From NCBI RefSeq assembly GCF_018320785.1, contig NC_054881.1:26163775-26227774 (forward strand): DNA of 64,000 nucleotides. The letters are read 5' to 3'. Under the pieces are notes generated by a model. It made no database searches, was not told where the DNA came from, and saw only the letters and a program-made list of their open reading frames with translations. The first letter of the stretch is position 1, and the number at the start of each line of letters is the position of its first letter. The translations under genes were made by a program, and so were the position numbers. This DNA is from Cheilinus undulatus (Eukaryota; Chordata; Actinopteri; Labriformes; Labridae). Positions 46,204 to 56,229 of this stretch are shown in pieces.

Positions 46204-49200
46204 GTAAACTTCACAGAGCCTGAGTTTGTTTTGAGTCTCGTCATCTCCAGCAGCACTGTTTGTGTAAATCGCTCTCTGTGTAGGTGGGGGAGGTCAGCAG
46301 CCTCATTGAAAAGATCTCCTGTCAGGCAGAGGAGGTGGAGAGGAGACATGGCGCCATCCTTTCAAATCCAAACCAAGACAAGAGTAAGTACATTACAAAG
46401 TGCTGAGGTTTTAATGCATATGTGGTTTGATAGTGATCAGAACACGTTTTCAAGTGACAGTGAAGCAAAAACTTGATGCCTTGAGTATACTGCTGAGTCT
46501 GTCAGAGATCCGTCTCCCCCATCAGAGTACACACTGAGAAGACAGACAACAGAGAGAGAAGGATGCCTTTTTGTTTGTAGAAAGGGTAACAGAAGTCTGT
46601 CGGTTAATGGATGAAACAAGGCAACTGCATGCTCATATAGGCTACCATGACATCATATTATGGCAATTTTTGGATTAAAAAATGAGTTAAAACACAGGAT
46701 TCTGATGATGCACAAACAAAACACAGTCCTGTTCCCCTTATGTTCCATGAAAACACAAGGCTATGGTCTGAGTCTCTAACCTGACATGCCAGATGGATGT
46801 GTTTCACACATCCATCTGGGAAAGCTTCAATAGGAAACGTTTCTGAAAATGCAGAGGAGTTGAAAAAAACCTCAGAGTGTTATTGGATGAACGTTCTGTC
46901 AGTCACATCTCTACGGGCCAATAAGAGCAACAAAACACGTGACATAGCTGCTATCGAGCTGTGCATGCGCAGCTACTGAGGAATAACGCGAACCATGGCG
47001 ACTATAGACATGCAAGTACTCAACTTTTGTGGTTTTTAAAAAGAAAACAACTCACTGCTGTTCTTTGTTCTTCTTTTAATGAAGAAATGTTGTCAAGTTC
47101 TGATAAAACTGGCGCTTTAGCAACATCCACGCTAATCTCTTCCTCCATAAATGCACCAGCTCTTGCTGCTGCTTGTTTATGTCACAACTCTGCTGCGCCT
47201 GAAAGTACTGCTTCTCGTCACTGATTGGTCCTGTCACTTTCTAACCGGGCCCAAACGTTTCAGATAGGACCTTTGCAAGATGGATTAGCCAGTGAACAAC
47301 AAGGAAACAGGCATATCCATCTGCTTTGCAAGGTTACTGAGTCTCTGTGTAAGTTAGAAGTTACATGACTTTGTGCAAAAAACATATTAGATTGTATTTA
47401 ATTTGAATCAAATTTTCTGATGGTATTTATGATGCCAGTAATTATTTGTTCCATGAGAGTATGTCACAATAATTAGAAGAAAAGTTGCTAAAGCAGAAGT
47501 CAAAAGACAAATTCAGGGGGTTGAGTGGAAGGGGGTAATAAGGTGAATGCCTGGACAATTGGTATGTTCTTAGGGCATCAGTCTGAACTTAGATTGCAGA
47601 TGTTGGTTCATTTGATGATTTTTGACTTAGGTGTTATATTATCTGATTTTAAAGATTAAACTTGTTCAGGATAATAAACAGAATGAAAATACGATTCAAA
47701 CTCACTTTATTGTACAAAAATGATTCATGACAGTAACTCATTATTTCTTTCTCAGAAAAAAAAGAGGAACTGGAGCTGCTGAACAGTGAGACCAAGAAAA
47801 ATGCCAACCTGGTCAGAGTCAAGCTAAAATGTGAGTTGAAATACATTTTGGAATTTGTGCAATGTGGTCTTTAGTTTGTACTTTATTTCTTTGTTGTTGT
47901 TGTTTTTTTTTTCTTTGTTTGTTTTGTTTTTTATCTTATGGGTTACTGGTCAGGGACAAAACCCAAAAGCACAAGAAAAAAGTCAACATCGTTATTATTT
48001 AAAACATATTGTCAGCACTCTTTACATGCACTTTGATTCATTCATTGATACAATTCATGAACTAAAATTCCTTTGGTGAATCCTTCACCAATCAAATGAG
48101 CCCATTTCAACCCCCCTGTGTGGAGCCACCACTGTTTGAATATTTAACAAGCTAGCGCTGTTGTGCTTGCTGTTCTGTCATTTTAATTTGCTAAGCAGCT
48201 GATGGACCTATGTGAGGCTCTGTTAATGGAACAGAAATGGCTTAGCTAGGGGACTTAAAAGGTGGATAACTTATCAAAGATGTTTGCCCATCTATCCTTT
48301 GTTAATGTTGTCCACAGTGACTGACAATGCTGCAAGTGAGAGAGTCACCCTCTGATTTCATAGTTGTTAATGCATTCAGGCTGAAAAATCCCAGACAACA
48401 TAAGAGAGAACGGAGGTAGGGTTGGGCAATGTGGTCCAAAAGTTGTATCTTCTGTTTTTTGTAACAGATAAATGGTGATCCACATTTTTGCCTGACAAAT
48501 AGCAATTAAAAACTTGAGACGATAAAAGAATAATAAAGTTTGATATGATCTGAGTAGAAAAAAAACTGAAATGCTGGTTGGACTGTTTCATTTGTCCTTT
48601 GAATGAGCTGCATATTTCACATCCATCAGGGCAGCCACCCATGTCTGTGTTGTGGTATGTGCCCCTGGCCTGACCACAATCCCCTCAAATACCAGAAAAA
48701 TCCATTCCCTTCCACCCTCTCTTTCTCTACCTTTCAGAAAATGTGTGCTGAAACAAGCCGTTCTCAGATTTTCCCCTCATGATGTCATGTGGGGAGTTAG
48801 CACTGCCCCCAGGTTTAGTTTGCCCTCCCCACTTGGAAGAAAATTCCACCCTCCTGTTCTGATGTTCCTCTCAGCTGCTAGCTGAGATGCTGGATAGCTG
48901 AGTGCATTACCCTGCTGGTTTTGGTCTAGGAGATTCTTGGTTCGAATCCCAGTCAGGTCCTTTGCTTTGGATATTAACTGTCTGTTGCATCAGGAGTGCT
49001 GCATCCATTTCCTGAGAGGGGTGTGGTCAGGGGCAGAGTAAGACAGCTCATTAACATTTAAAGCCACAGACCAAGAAACAGCTCGTTCTCAGAAGGGCTG
49101 AAACAGAGGGGTTTTTAGACATGCAAAAATCCAATACTGGAGTGTTTTTTTCAGCTACAGTCTTCACAGGCATATTTTGGGGACCTCTGAGAACAACATA

Positions 49201-52200
49201 AACTTGTCTTAAAAGGGTACAATATGTTTCTAAAAAATTCTTGGAGGGTAACTGAACAAATATTCTGTCACATTCATGATTGGCCAATCAGAGCAAGAAG
49301 ACATATGATTTAGTGGGCATGTGCAGCCCTAATGAGTAAACAACATAACATGAGCTAGCAGCTGATATCTTTGTTAAATATCAGTGGGGCCGGTTGGTGA
49401 ATCAAACTTCTTACACACCGTCTAAAACAGTGGTCCTTAACTGGTCTAGCCACAGGATCCAGCACACTTCTCGAATGAGCAATCACGACTCTTTTTCCTG
49501 AAATTTTTCAACAACTTACACTTATCTAACAAAGTATATTGAAGTTCACCATGTATGGAATTAAACATAACAAATGTCATTTAAGAAACCCTAAACTGGC
49601 ATGCATATATTCATATGTTGGGTATTTTATTCTGTTCCAAATGGTAAGGTGTAAATTTATGTTTTCTTGATATTTTGAGAGAGTAACATTAAAATGAGAA
49701 AAAACATTCTTGTTTTCCCTGGAGAAGGAGTTGGATAAGTTTAGAGCTTGAAAAAATGACCCAAATATGCTCCCTATTTTGAAAAACACAGTGTGATCAA
49801 ATGTATCCATCTGCTTAGACTTTCCTTACATCATAGATTTAATGACACTTTTTTCCAGGCACAGCTTTGCAACTGACTAAAAACAGCTCCACAAGCCACT
49901 TTTGGGACCCAACCCACCACTTGAGAACCACTGGTCTAGGTTGTACAGTAGATTGGCATAATGACTTCTATTACTAAGTATAAACAAATTTATCTAGTAT
50001 TGCCACCACAATTTCTAAACAAACCAAAAAGGACTTTCCTGTCAATATGCTGCAGTTAAAGTCACAAACTATGGACATTTTACTGTAATTTTATACCGTT
50101 TTAGTTGGTTTTCAGTCCTTGTTTACTGATGATAAACTTTTTTGCTCTGCACAGTATATCTGTTTTTCTTATACTGTTGTTGGGACATAAGATAACTGAA
50201 ACAAAGCTATTGCTTTTGTTATTGTGCAAAGTTGTTACCTTTATTTGCTGGTGATCATTGTTTTTTGAGACAGTGAAGAGGAACTTTTTGGTATCATCAC
50301 ACTTCCCTCTAGTTGTAAGGGCAACACAGATCATATCAGGAAATTTGACTTGCAAATTGATAGAAAAGGCTAGCTTATGTAGTTCACTCTGAGTGAACAC
50401 TAAGATCCATACTGCTGTGGCATGCAGAGCTCAGTAAGAGCTTTCATGAACAGATTATTTGACAAACATGTTTTCTATGGCTGCATGCACAGAATCAATG
50501 TTGATCATGTTTTATTCATTCTAAATGAAGCTTTAAATTAATGGTGAATGTTTCTGTCTCATGTGTTGTACCAGCAATGCAGAAGGACTTCCCTTCAGAG
50601 GAAAGCAACAAAAGTGTCTCGGTAATCCAACGGATTCACAAAAACCAGGTCTGCGGGCCTCAAACTTCTGCACAGTCAAGATGACGTTATCCTTTTTAAA
50701 CACCAGTTCAGTGGTCTGATTTAAATTCTTCTGACTGTCTTTCAACAGCACTCTCATCTAACTCGCTGGTTTGCAGATGTCATGAGGGGATACCACAAGG
50801 CTCAGATCTCCTTCAGAGAGAAATGCAAGGCACAAATCCAGAGACAGCTGGAGATTGGTGAGTTGGCGAACACAAACGGATCCAAAACATAAACACTTGC
50901 TCTCCTCCCTGTTGTGTAAACAGTGCACATATCATCAACCAGGATCTTATCAGGCTATTGCACTTACTGTATTTTTAAGGAGGAGGAGAGCCACAACCTC
51001 CAATCTCTTCTCCTCTATAATATCAGGAAAGTGCAGTGGTGTTCACAGTCTTTGTGTTTCTCTTGTAACTTGGGATAACAAGCTCAGAATTAAGTTTTAG
51101 ATATCCCTTTTCCCTCCAGATCATGTATAAATACTTCTGTTCAAATAAACAGCATGAGTGTTTTTGGTTGAGTGAAAATCAAGCAGAGTAGCATAGGTGT
51201 AATCACGCCATCTTGTGGTAAACATAAAAAAATCCATACTGGCATTTAGTGTTGGTTTTGTTAAGACTGAATGACAAAAATGTTGACTTTTGAATTAGCC
51301 ACATGCTCAGTACCTTTCTATTGAGGATAGTATTTTTGATTTTATGGATCAGGAACTTAAGCCTGAAAACTAACAATGTTATTTCTTCAACAATCTGTTT
51401 TAGTTGATAAAGTGACAACAGATGAAGAGCTGGAGGAGATGCTGCACTGTGACAATCTTGCCGTTTTCATATCTGATGTAAGTGAATTTTTTTTTTACTT
51501 TCAGAGCTCTAAAAGACAACGAAAATTATATGAAATGTGATTAAAAATGGCCCCTCACCGTGAGCAAAGCCTCACCCTGCCAGATATTCTGTAATATCTG
51601 ACACCCTGTACATTGTAGATGTATACAGGCATCATCAAGAGGAACGTCCAGAAAACTCTGCTTGCCATTGGCAAATAACCCTAAAGCTGCTGTGTGGCCT
51701 TCTGCACTACAAATAAACATTTAAATAAAGACAAAAGAACATTTGTTTTAAATTTACCCAACATATTGACCTGTTTAACAGTCCTTGGGCAAGACTCTAA
51801 TCTCAATTTTCTCCCACTACTGCATCGGTGGCGTGTAAATTTGTACGGGTGCATTTGAATGGGATTAGCTTATACGTACTAGCTGCGGATACATTTCACA
51901 ATCTGATTAAAATTATTCCGATCAGAGAATAGATCGTCTCTGTACACATGAATGCTGGAAGATATGATCCGATTCAGATGCGCGTGATCATGCATCTTAA
52001 TCTGATCTGAACAAAACATTTTTTGACATGCGCCGTATTGTTCCACCAGTTAAATCTACCAATTTGCCGTAGAAGAAGAAATTCTTCTTCTGCATTTTGT
52101 AAGATACAGACAACAATTCAGTTCTATTCTGGCTAGCTACCTCCGCCAAGGAGGTTATGTGATCGGGTGGGTTTGTTAGTTTGTTTGTTAGTTTGTTAGC

Positions 52201-54465
52201 AACATAACTCAAACAGTTGTGGACAGATTTTGATGAAATTTTCAGGGAATGTCAGAAAGGGCATAAGGAAGAACTGATTAGATTTTGGGAGTGATCTGGA
52301 TCACCATCTGGATTCAGGAATTTTTTAAAGGATTCTGTACTATTGGGAAACAGGGCTTATGGCGGAGGGTTGCACATTTACCACTTTACACTAGGAGATG
52401 GCGGACATGAGTAACTTCAATCCCAGTTGCATTTTTGGGTGTGTTTCTATTCAAAGTTTTGGAGTTTATAGAGTTTGAAAGATGCACGCCTGGTTGAGGA
52501 GACGAGTCCAAGCATAACAAAGAGAAAAACAGCGAATTGTAGCGAGAATACTCACAATGCTGGGAGGAATAGAGGAATATTCACCCTCTGCCATGACTTC
52601 CAGTAGTCCAGTGACACCATGGGTGAGACTCTTAGTGCATCTGATGGCAACGGCAGGCAAAGCTTCCGCCATGACAGTCCACCCATAGCGAAGCCAGTGC
52701 TTTGCCTCACTGTGTTTCCAGCCCCCGAGGAGGGGGTAATCAGTGACTGCCGTGGTGGGGGGCACATGGGGACGGATCCAGGAATTTTTTGAAGGATTCT
52801 TCACTATCGGGGGATAGGGCTAGTGACAGAGGTCTCCGCTCTCTGAGTGCTTTTCTAGTTTATCAGTGTTTTATCCTTTGTAAATTGACAGTTTTGACCT
52901 AATATAGGACAGCATGTTAACATTAGCATCAGAAAAAAATCAGTGCATTTGCAACGGTGCAGGCTGGGGAAAAGATTTTTCTCTTCTATCAGAAGCCCAA
53001 CCCATAACTATGATTATACAGTGACTGTCTCATTTTGCTCTTTGCATGACTATTTACAAAAAACACAGCTATTTAAAATATATTGTCTGGAAAACAACTT
53101 TTCTGATTCAGAAATTAACATTTCATCAGCTGAAAAAGTGTTTTTCATGGCTGGATCTAAATCTATGGAGAGAGTAAACTCTGTGCTCTTTTATAAATCA
53201 GCTGACTAAACTTATTCACTCTCAGTGGAAGTTATTACTTATGTGAAGTCAATCAGTCTCAATCTGTATTTGCACAGCAGCAATAAATAATAAATGATTT
53301 CTTGAGACTGTTTTTAAAAAGTCTAGAGAGTGCAAAATTAAAATGTAAGAAAAGACTTGTCAGCCATCTGCTGTGATTGTGTTGGCTTGAGAATAGTGAA
53401 TAGTTATGATAATCTGTCAGATCACTACTAATAATAATAGTAAGGTATTTATACTGTCAGCTGTGACAACTAAGTATAAAAATAAACAGGTCCTTCTTAT
53501 TTTAACATCAAAACTACCATGAAAACTAAGTTTAAAGTTAGTGACATAACGTGACGCTAGAGAGAGAGGGGGAGACAGGAGCTCAGTGTGAGATGAGGAG
53601 AACTGGATCAACATCTCACTTTCTGACTTATTATATTTACTTATATTCTGAGTGCCTTTAGCCTATCCATGAACATAATCTTTTGTTTTCTTCTTTTTTG
53701 ACTGCAGTTAACCAGGGATACTTATTTATGACATTAAAACAACTGTTAAATCTATGAGACTTTTTGGATTGGTAAGATTGCCTGTAGTCCTTAGTTTTTG
53801 AATAGAACTTGGTCAGACAGTGTTTTCATTACAGTGGCTTGCTGAACAGAAATAATAGATTGCAGAATACAGTACATGATCTATCAGACTAACCGACTAA
53901 TAATGAGAAATATCACCTTTAGGGTTTTATTTGTTGTCGGAAACTTTAAGTCCTGGGCTCAATAGGCTGTGGAGTCATTAAGATGATGATAAAACCAACT
54001 GTTTATTTTCAACAGATCAACTCTAACGCTCAGATCTCAAGCCAGGCTCTGAGTGAGATTGAATCTCGTCATCAGGACATCATCAGTCTGGAGTCCGGTA
54101 TCAAGGAGCTGCACGAGGTATTTGTTGACACTGCCATGCTGTTAGAGATTCAGGTAAGACTGCTGCATAAAATGAAAAGTGCTAATGACTATGATAGATA
54201 TGTTCACTGGTGCCATTATACAAGCGTGGCTGATGTTTGTTTTGTTTTTTTAACACAGGGGGAGCTGATCAACAACATAGAAAAGAATGTAACGAGTGCC
54301 TCAGAGTATGTAGACGACTCCAAAGCAGAAACCTATAAAGCAGTCACATTTAAGAAAAACCCATATAAGGTAGTATCACTGCCAAGCTTCCTCAAACCCT
54401 TCAAGAGACAGGCAAGTACTAAAACTGCAAATGATCAGAAAACCTCAGAGGTAAACCATGACTGA
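46153..54465 (+). CDS. Syntaxin (Qa-SNARE), anchor-less form; 8 coding exons
   Basis: Plasma-membrane-type syntaxin. The family pairs with SNAP-23/25 and VAMP for exocytosis and binds Munc18 through its Habc domain. Joined exons are 46153-46203, 46284-46383, 47756-47830, 50575-50648, 50749-50857, 51404-51477, 54016-54153 and 54259-54465. They give 275 residues with no stop and consistent phases. Residues 18 to about 135 cover Habc and 160-244 the SNARE region; the zero-layer Gln is residue 207 (LEIQGELINN). IQRQLEI, TTDEELEEML and ALSEIESRHQDI are syntaxin 1/2/3 hallmarks. The order of exons equals that of canonical exons 2-9. The 31-residue tail after residue 244 is hydrophilic, basic and free of Cys, so neither a membrane segment nor a syntaxin-11/19-like Cys tail is present. 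Start: ATG 46153 or 46183; an upstream exon 1 was not found. Paralogue (1, 2 or 3) is unresolved. Confidence 0.85.
46284..46383 (+). CDS. Syntaxin exon 3
   Basis: Encodes VGEVSSLIEKISCQAEEVER and then RHGAILSNPNQDK, the start of Habc helix A (VEEIR ... HSAILASPNPDEK in syntaxin 1A). Intron 2 is only 80 bp. The exon ends in phase 1 before GTAAGT. Confidence 0.88.
46777..47336. mobile_element. Short inverted-repeat element with 9-bp target duplication, copy 2
   Basis: A 560-bp element in syntaxin intron 3, flanked by an exact 9-bp duplication CTGAGTCTC (46768-46776 and 47337-47345). Ends TAACCTGACA and GCAAGGTTA are inverted. Just inside the left end, 46789-46819 is a perfect hairpin: arms CCAGATGGATGTGT with a 3-base loop. 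The same CAGATGGAT motif recurs, inverted, at the right end. No ORF of note. Related to 32655-33123 and, in part, to 49228-49350. Confidence 0.72.
47756..47830 (+). CDS. Syntaxin exon 4
   Basis: Opens with an A8 run after CTCAG and encodes KKKEELELLNSETKKNANLV then RVKLK. This is the counterpart of [20 protein letters not shown] in syntaxin 1A. Phase 1 at both ends, donor GTGAGT. Confidence 0.88.
48650..49222 (+). mobile_element. TTAA-type element with tRNA-like boxes, copy 2 (ends lost)
   Basis: Homologous to 25850-26415, in syntaxin intron 4. Box A (TAGCTGAGTGCA, 48895) and box B (GGTTCGAATCC, 48939-48949) are present, and box B matches the tRNA consensus. Both terminal repeats are missing; the right end runs into the neighbouring element at about 49222. 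Confidence 0.65.
49228..49350. mobile_element. Partial copy of the 9-bp-duplication element
   Basis: TTCTGTCACATTCATGATTG and CCAATCAGAGCAA resemble the inner left part of 46777-47336 (TTCTGTCAGTCACATCT and CCAATAAGAGCAA). Neither end is intact. Confidence 0.45.
49428..49934. mobile_element. hAT-type miniature element
   Basis: A 507-bp non-coding element with inverted ends CAGTGGTCCTTAA and TTGAGAACCACTG. Flanks GTCTAAAA and GTCTAGGT share five of eight bases, beginning with GTCTA, compatible with an old 8-bp duplication. It lies in syntaxin intron 4. A relative of its right end is found at 63008. Confidence 0.6.
50575..50648 (+). CDS. Syntaxin exon 5
   Basis: Encodes SMQKDFPSEESNKSVSVIQR then IHKNQ, the variable linker before helix C. 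It ends in phase 0 before GTCTGC, a weaker donor. Identity rests on position, length and splice phase, since this exon is poorly conserved in the family. Confidence 0.75.
50749..50857 (+). CDS. Syntaxin exon 6
   Basis: Encodes HSHLTRWFADVMRGYHKAQI then SFREKCKAQIQRQLEI, Habc helix C. HS-L-R at the exon start and IQRQLEI at its end are diagnostic for the syntaxin 1-4/11 group. Ends in phase 1, donor GTGAGT. Confidence 0.92.
51404..51477 (+). CDS. Syntaxin exon 7
   Basis: Encodes VDKVTTDEELEEMLHCDNLA then VFISD, the linker between Habc and the SNARE helix. TTDEELEEML is shared with syntaxins 2/3, and FISD with syntaxin 2. Ends in phase 0, donor GTAAGT. Confidence 0.9.
51619..51678 (+). CDS. 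Possible alternative terminal exon of syntaxin
   Basis: 141 bp after exon 7, the sequence ATTGTAG is followed by 20 codons in phase 0 (MYTGIIKRNVQKTLLAIGK, stop TAA). AATAAA occurs at 51712 and 51724. If spliced to exon 7 it would end the protein before the SNARE helix, leaving Habc alone. The acceptor has a poor pyrimidine tract, and I do not recognise the peptide. It could also be a relic of another transcript's 3' end. Confidence 0.35.
   Translation: MYTGIIKRNVQKTLLAIGK
51712..51729 (+). terminator. Two AATAAA signals after the possible terminal exon
   Basis: AATAAA at 51712-51717 and 51724-51729, 34 and 46 bases after the TAA. Both hexamers are canonical, but in AT-rich DNA chance occurrences are common. 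Confidence 0.35.
52136..52860. repeat. Dispersed repeat in syntaxin intron 7, with internal direct repeats
   Basis: Starts with CTACCTCCGCCAAGGAGGTT and a GTTTGTTAG tandem, and ends with CTCTGAGTGCTTTTCTAGTT. From memory this resembles a widespread animal repeat. The segment 52310-52369 (GGATTCAGGAATTTTTTAAA) recurs at 52774-52832, so a foreign 404-bp block sits between two copies of one part. The 112-codon minus-strand ORF in this block has no motif I recognise. Confidence 0.5.
54016..54153 (+). CDS. Syntaxin exon 8 (SNARE N-terminal half)
   Basis: Exactly 138 bp, as in canonical exon 8. Encodes INSNAQISSQALSEIESRHQ then DIISLESGIKELHEVFVDTA and MLLEIQ. The last Gln is the zero-layer residue and sits at the exon 8/9 junction as in other syntaxins. 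Confidence 0.93.
54259..54465 (+). CDS. Syntaxin exon 9 with extended, anchor-less tail
   Basis: The first 111 bp encode GELINNIEKNVTSASEYVDD then SKAETYKAVTFKKNPYK, exactly the length of canonical exon 9. GTAGTA follows at 54370, where the usual donor would be. The frame stays open for 31 more codons (VVSLPSFLKPFKRQASTK, then a polar end) to TGA 54463. Either this is terminal readthrough of a former intron, or a membrane-anchor exon is spliced from further downstream. Confidence 0.85.
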   Translation, partial: GELINNIEKNVTSASEYVDDSKAETYKAVTFKKNPYKVVSLPSFLKPFKRQASTKTANDQKTSEVNHD

Positions 54466-55150
54466 GCTCCTGAACCTGTTTGAACACTGACTGCACCAAA
54501 CATCACGATCAACATCAAAGCCTGTGCCTGATGGAAAACTGCTTTCATCAGGTTTATGATCTGGTAGCTGTCTGCCACCTTAGAGGCCTTTTTTTTTTCC
54601 TAAAGGTTACTGAGAACCTTGTTATCTGGAATTAAAATGTCGATCTGGACTGCTGTGATAGCGACCTGTTAAATTAAAAAATGAGAGGATACTGAGATGA
54701 AGTCATTAATGAGGATATGTGTGGATCACAGGTTACAAACTCTTCGAAAAGGTGTTTTATTTGTCACTCAGTGTACACAAACTTTGACTGCAGAGACTAA
54801 AGGTTATTCCTTTATTTCAGTGATTTAATTTTTCAGACAATCAATGCTTTTAGATGTAGACCGACTGTTGGGATCATTTCCCAAATAATCTCTCAACGTT
54901 AGCCAATGTTCTTCCCAGTGGCCAGTAGGGGGCATGACAGTACTTGAAAAGAGACTGATTAGAGCTCATTTACCATTCCTCCTGGCTGCAGTCATGATGA
55001 ACTCTTTGTTTATTTGTCTGATTGTGTGTTTAACTAATTCAGTCATTTTTACTATTGTTTTTTATGTATTGATATTTGGTATTACAGAGTGAACTGTGTG
55101 TTATCTTTTCGGATGAATTCCCAAAATAAATCTGTGTGGTAATGTTACTG
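54466..55150 (+). other. Syntaxin 3' untranslated region
   Basis: Follows the TGA of the extended exon 9. AATAAA at 55125-55130 is the first well-placed poly(A) signal, followed by a GT-rich stretch (TCTGTGTGGT). This gives a 3' UTR of about 0.7 kb. Confidence 0.5.
55125..55130 (+). terminator. Poly(A) signal of syntaxin
   Basis: Canonical AATAAA with GT-rich downstream sequence. Confidence 0.5.
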
Positions 55151-55739
55151 TGTATAATGTGTCACCAATGTGTTTTTGTCAGGTGTGAAAAGTAATAGCC
55201 TTCACATAAATCAGTTATTCAGTAGCTTGTACTTTTTTGACTATTGGTAATTTTACTTTTATGTAAGTATATTTCAGGGGGAAGTATTGTACTTCTCTAC
55301 ATTTGAAAAACAAGTACCGAGTAAAAAGCACTTAAAGCCAAAGCATGGAGATCCAAAACTGGCCAGTAGTTTGGCTTTGACAACATGACTGTTCGTAGCA
55401 AATGGCACAATATTGATCCCATATTTCATCACAAAACAGCAGTTGCATTTTATTTTAGTTTAAGGCACGCCTTGTGATGGCCAACCTGGTTGGAGATTCA
55501 TATTCTCTTGTTATTGCACATTAAGGAAAGCTCATATTTTATTGTACAAGCTCCTTGGCCATCAAAAGTAGCTACTCAATAATAAACTGTTAGTGATTTA
55601 CTTTACCAGTACTTGTAGTTCAGTAAATTGTAACCAACATTATTCTACTTTTACTTGAGTATGATGGTCTTTTTCTTCCTCCAGCCATTTTTGTGACATA
55701 AGAATTTGATGTGTTGGGTGGACAAAGACTAAATGGAAG

Positions 55740-55771
<32 letters not shown>

Positions 55772-56225
55772 TAAAGGTCAAACTTAAGTCAATCTGTATT
55801 TCAGAATTCCCTGGGATCCTTGAAAAGTCTTAAAAGACTGAAATTGGACCTTTGAAATTTAGGCCTTGAAAAGTCTTACTTTTACTAGTGAAGGGCCTTA
55901 ATTTAGAGGGAACTTTGACTAAGACATGCCTTTTTCCGATATTTGTTTTCCTGCAAACCTAAAATTATTTTAAACATTCTTTTTTGTTTATAATGCTTGT
56001 ACACGTCACAATTAAGCATTTAAACATTGCCACCTGTAACTTGTATGTGCATGTCAGCCCATCCCCCTGAATTTTCTCCATGTTATCCTATAACTATTCT
56101 CCAATATTCAGGGAATTAAGTGGTAGGTGTTTTTTTTTAGTAGTCTACTCCCTGTGAATGATATATACCGTAAATGGATGGAATAGAGGCATTAAATGTG
56201 CCAGAAATAATCACATTTGGGCATA
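55151..56225. other. Non-coding, nothing recognised
   Basis: No ORF with motifs. A T27 run lies at 55741-55767. GTCTTAAAAGACT-like short palindromes occur near 55830. Confidence 0.45.
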
Positions 56226-56229
56226 TATA

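Noticed and set aside
54952..55089. A hydrophobic frame (for example MMNSLFICLIVCLTNSVIF) as the missing membrane-anchor exon of syntaxin
   Set aside because: The only acceptor in the right phase (AAAAG before 54952) has no pyrimidine tract, and the hydrophobicity follows from T-rich 3' UTR sequence. It does not resemble the usual anchor exon.
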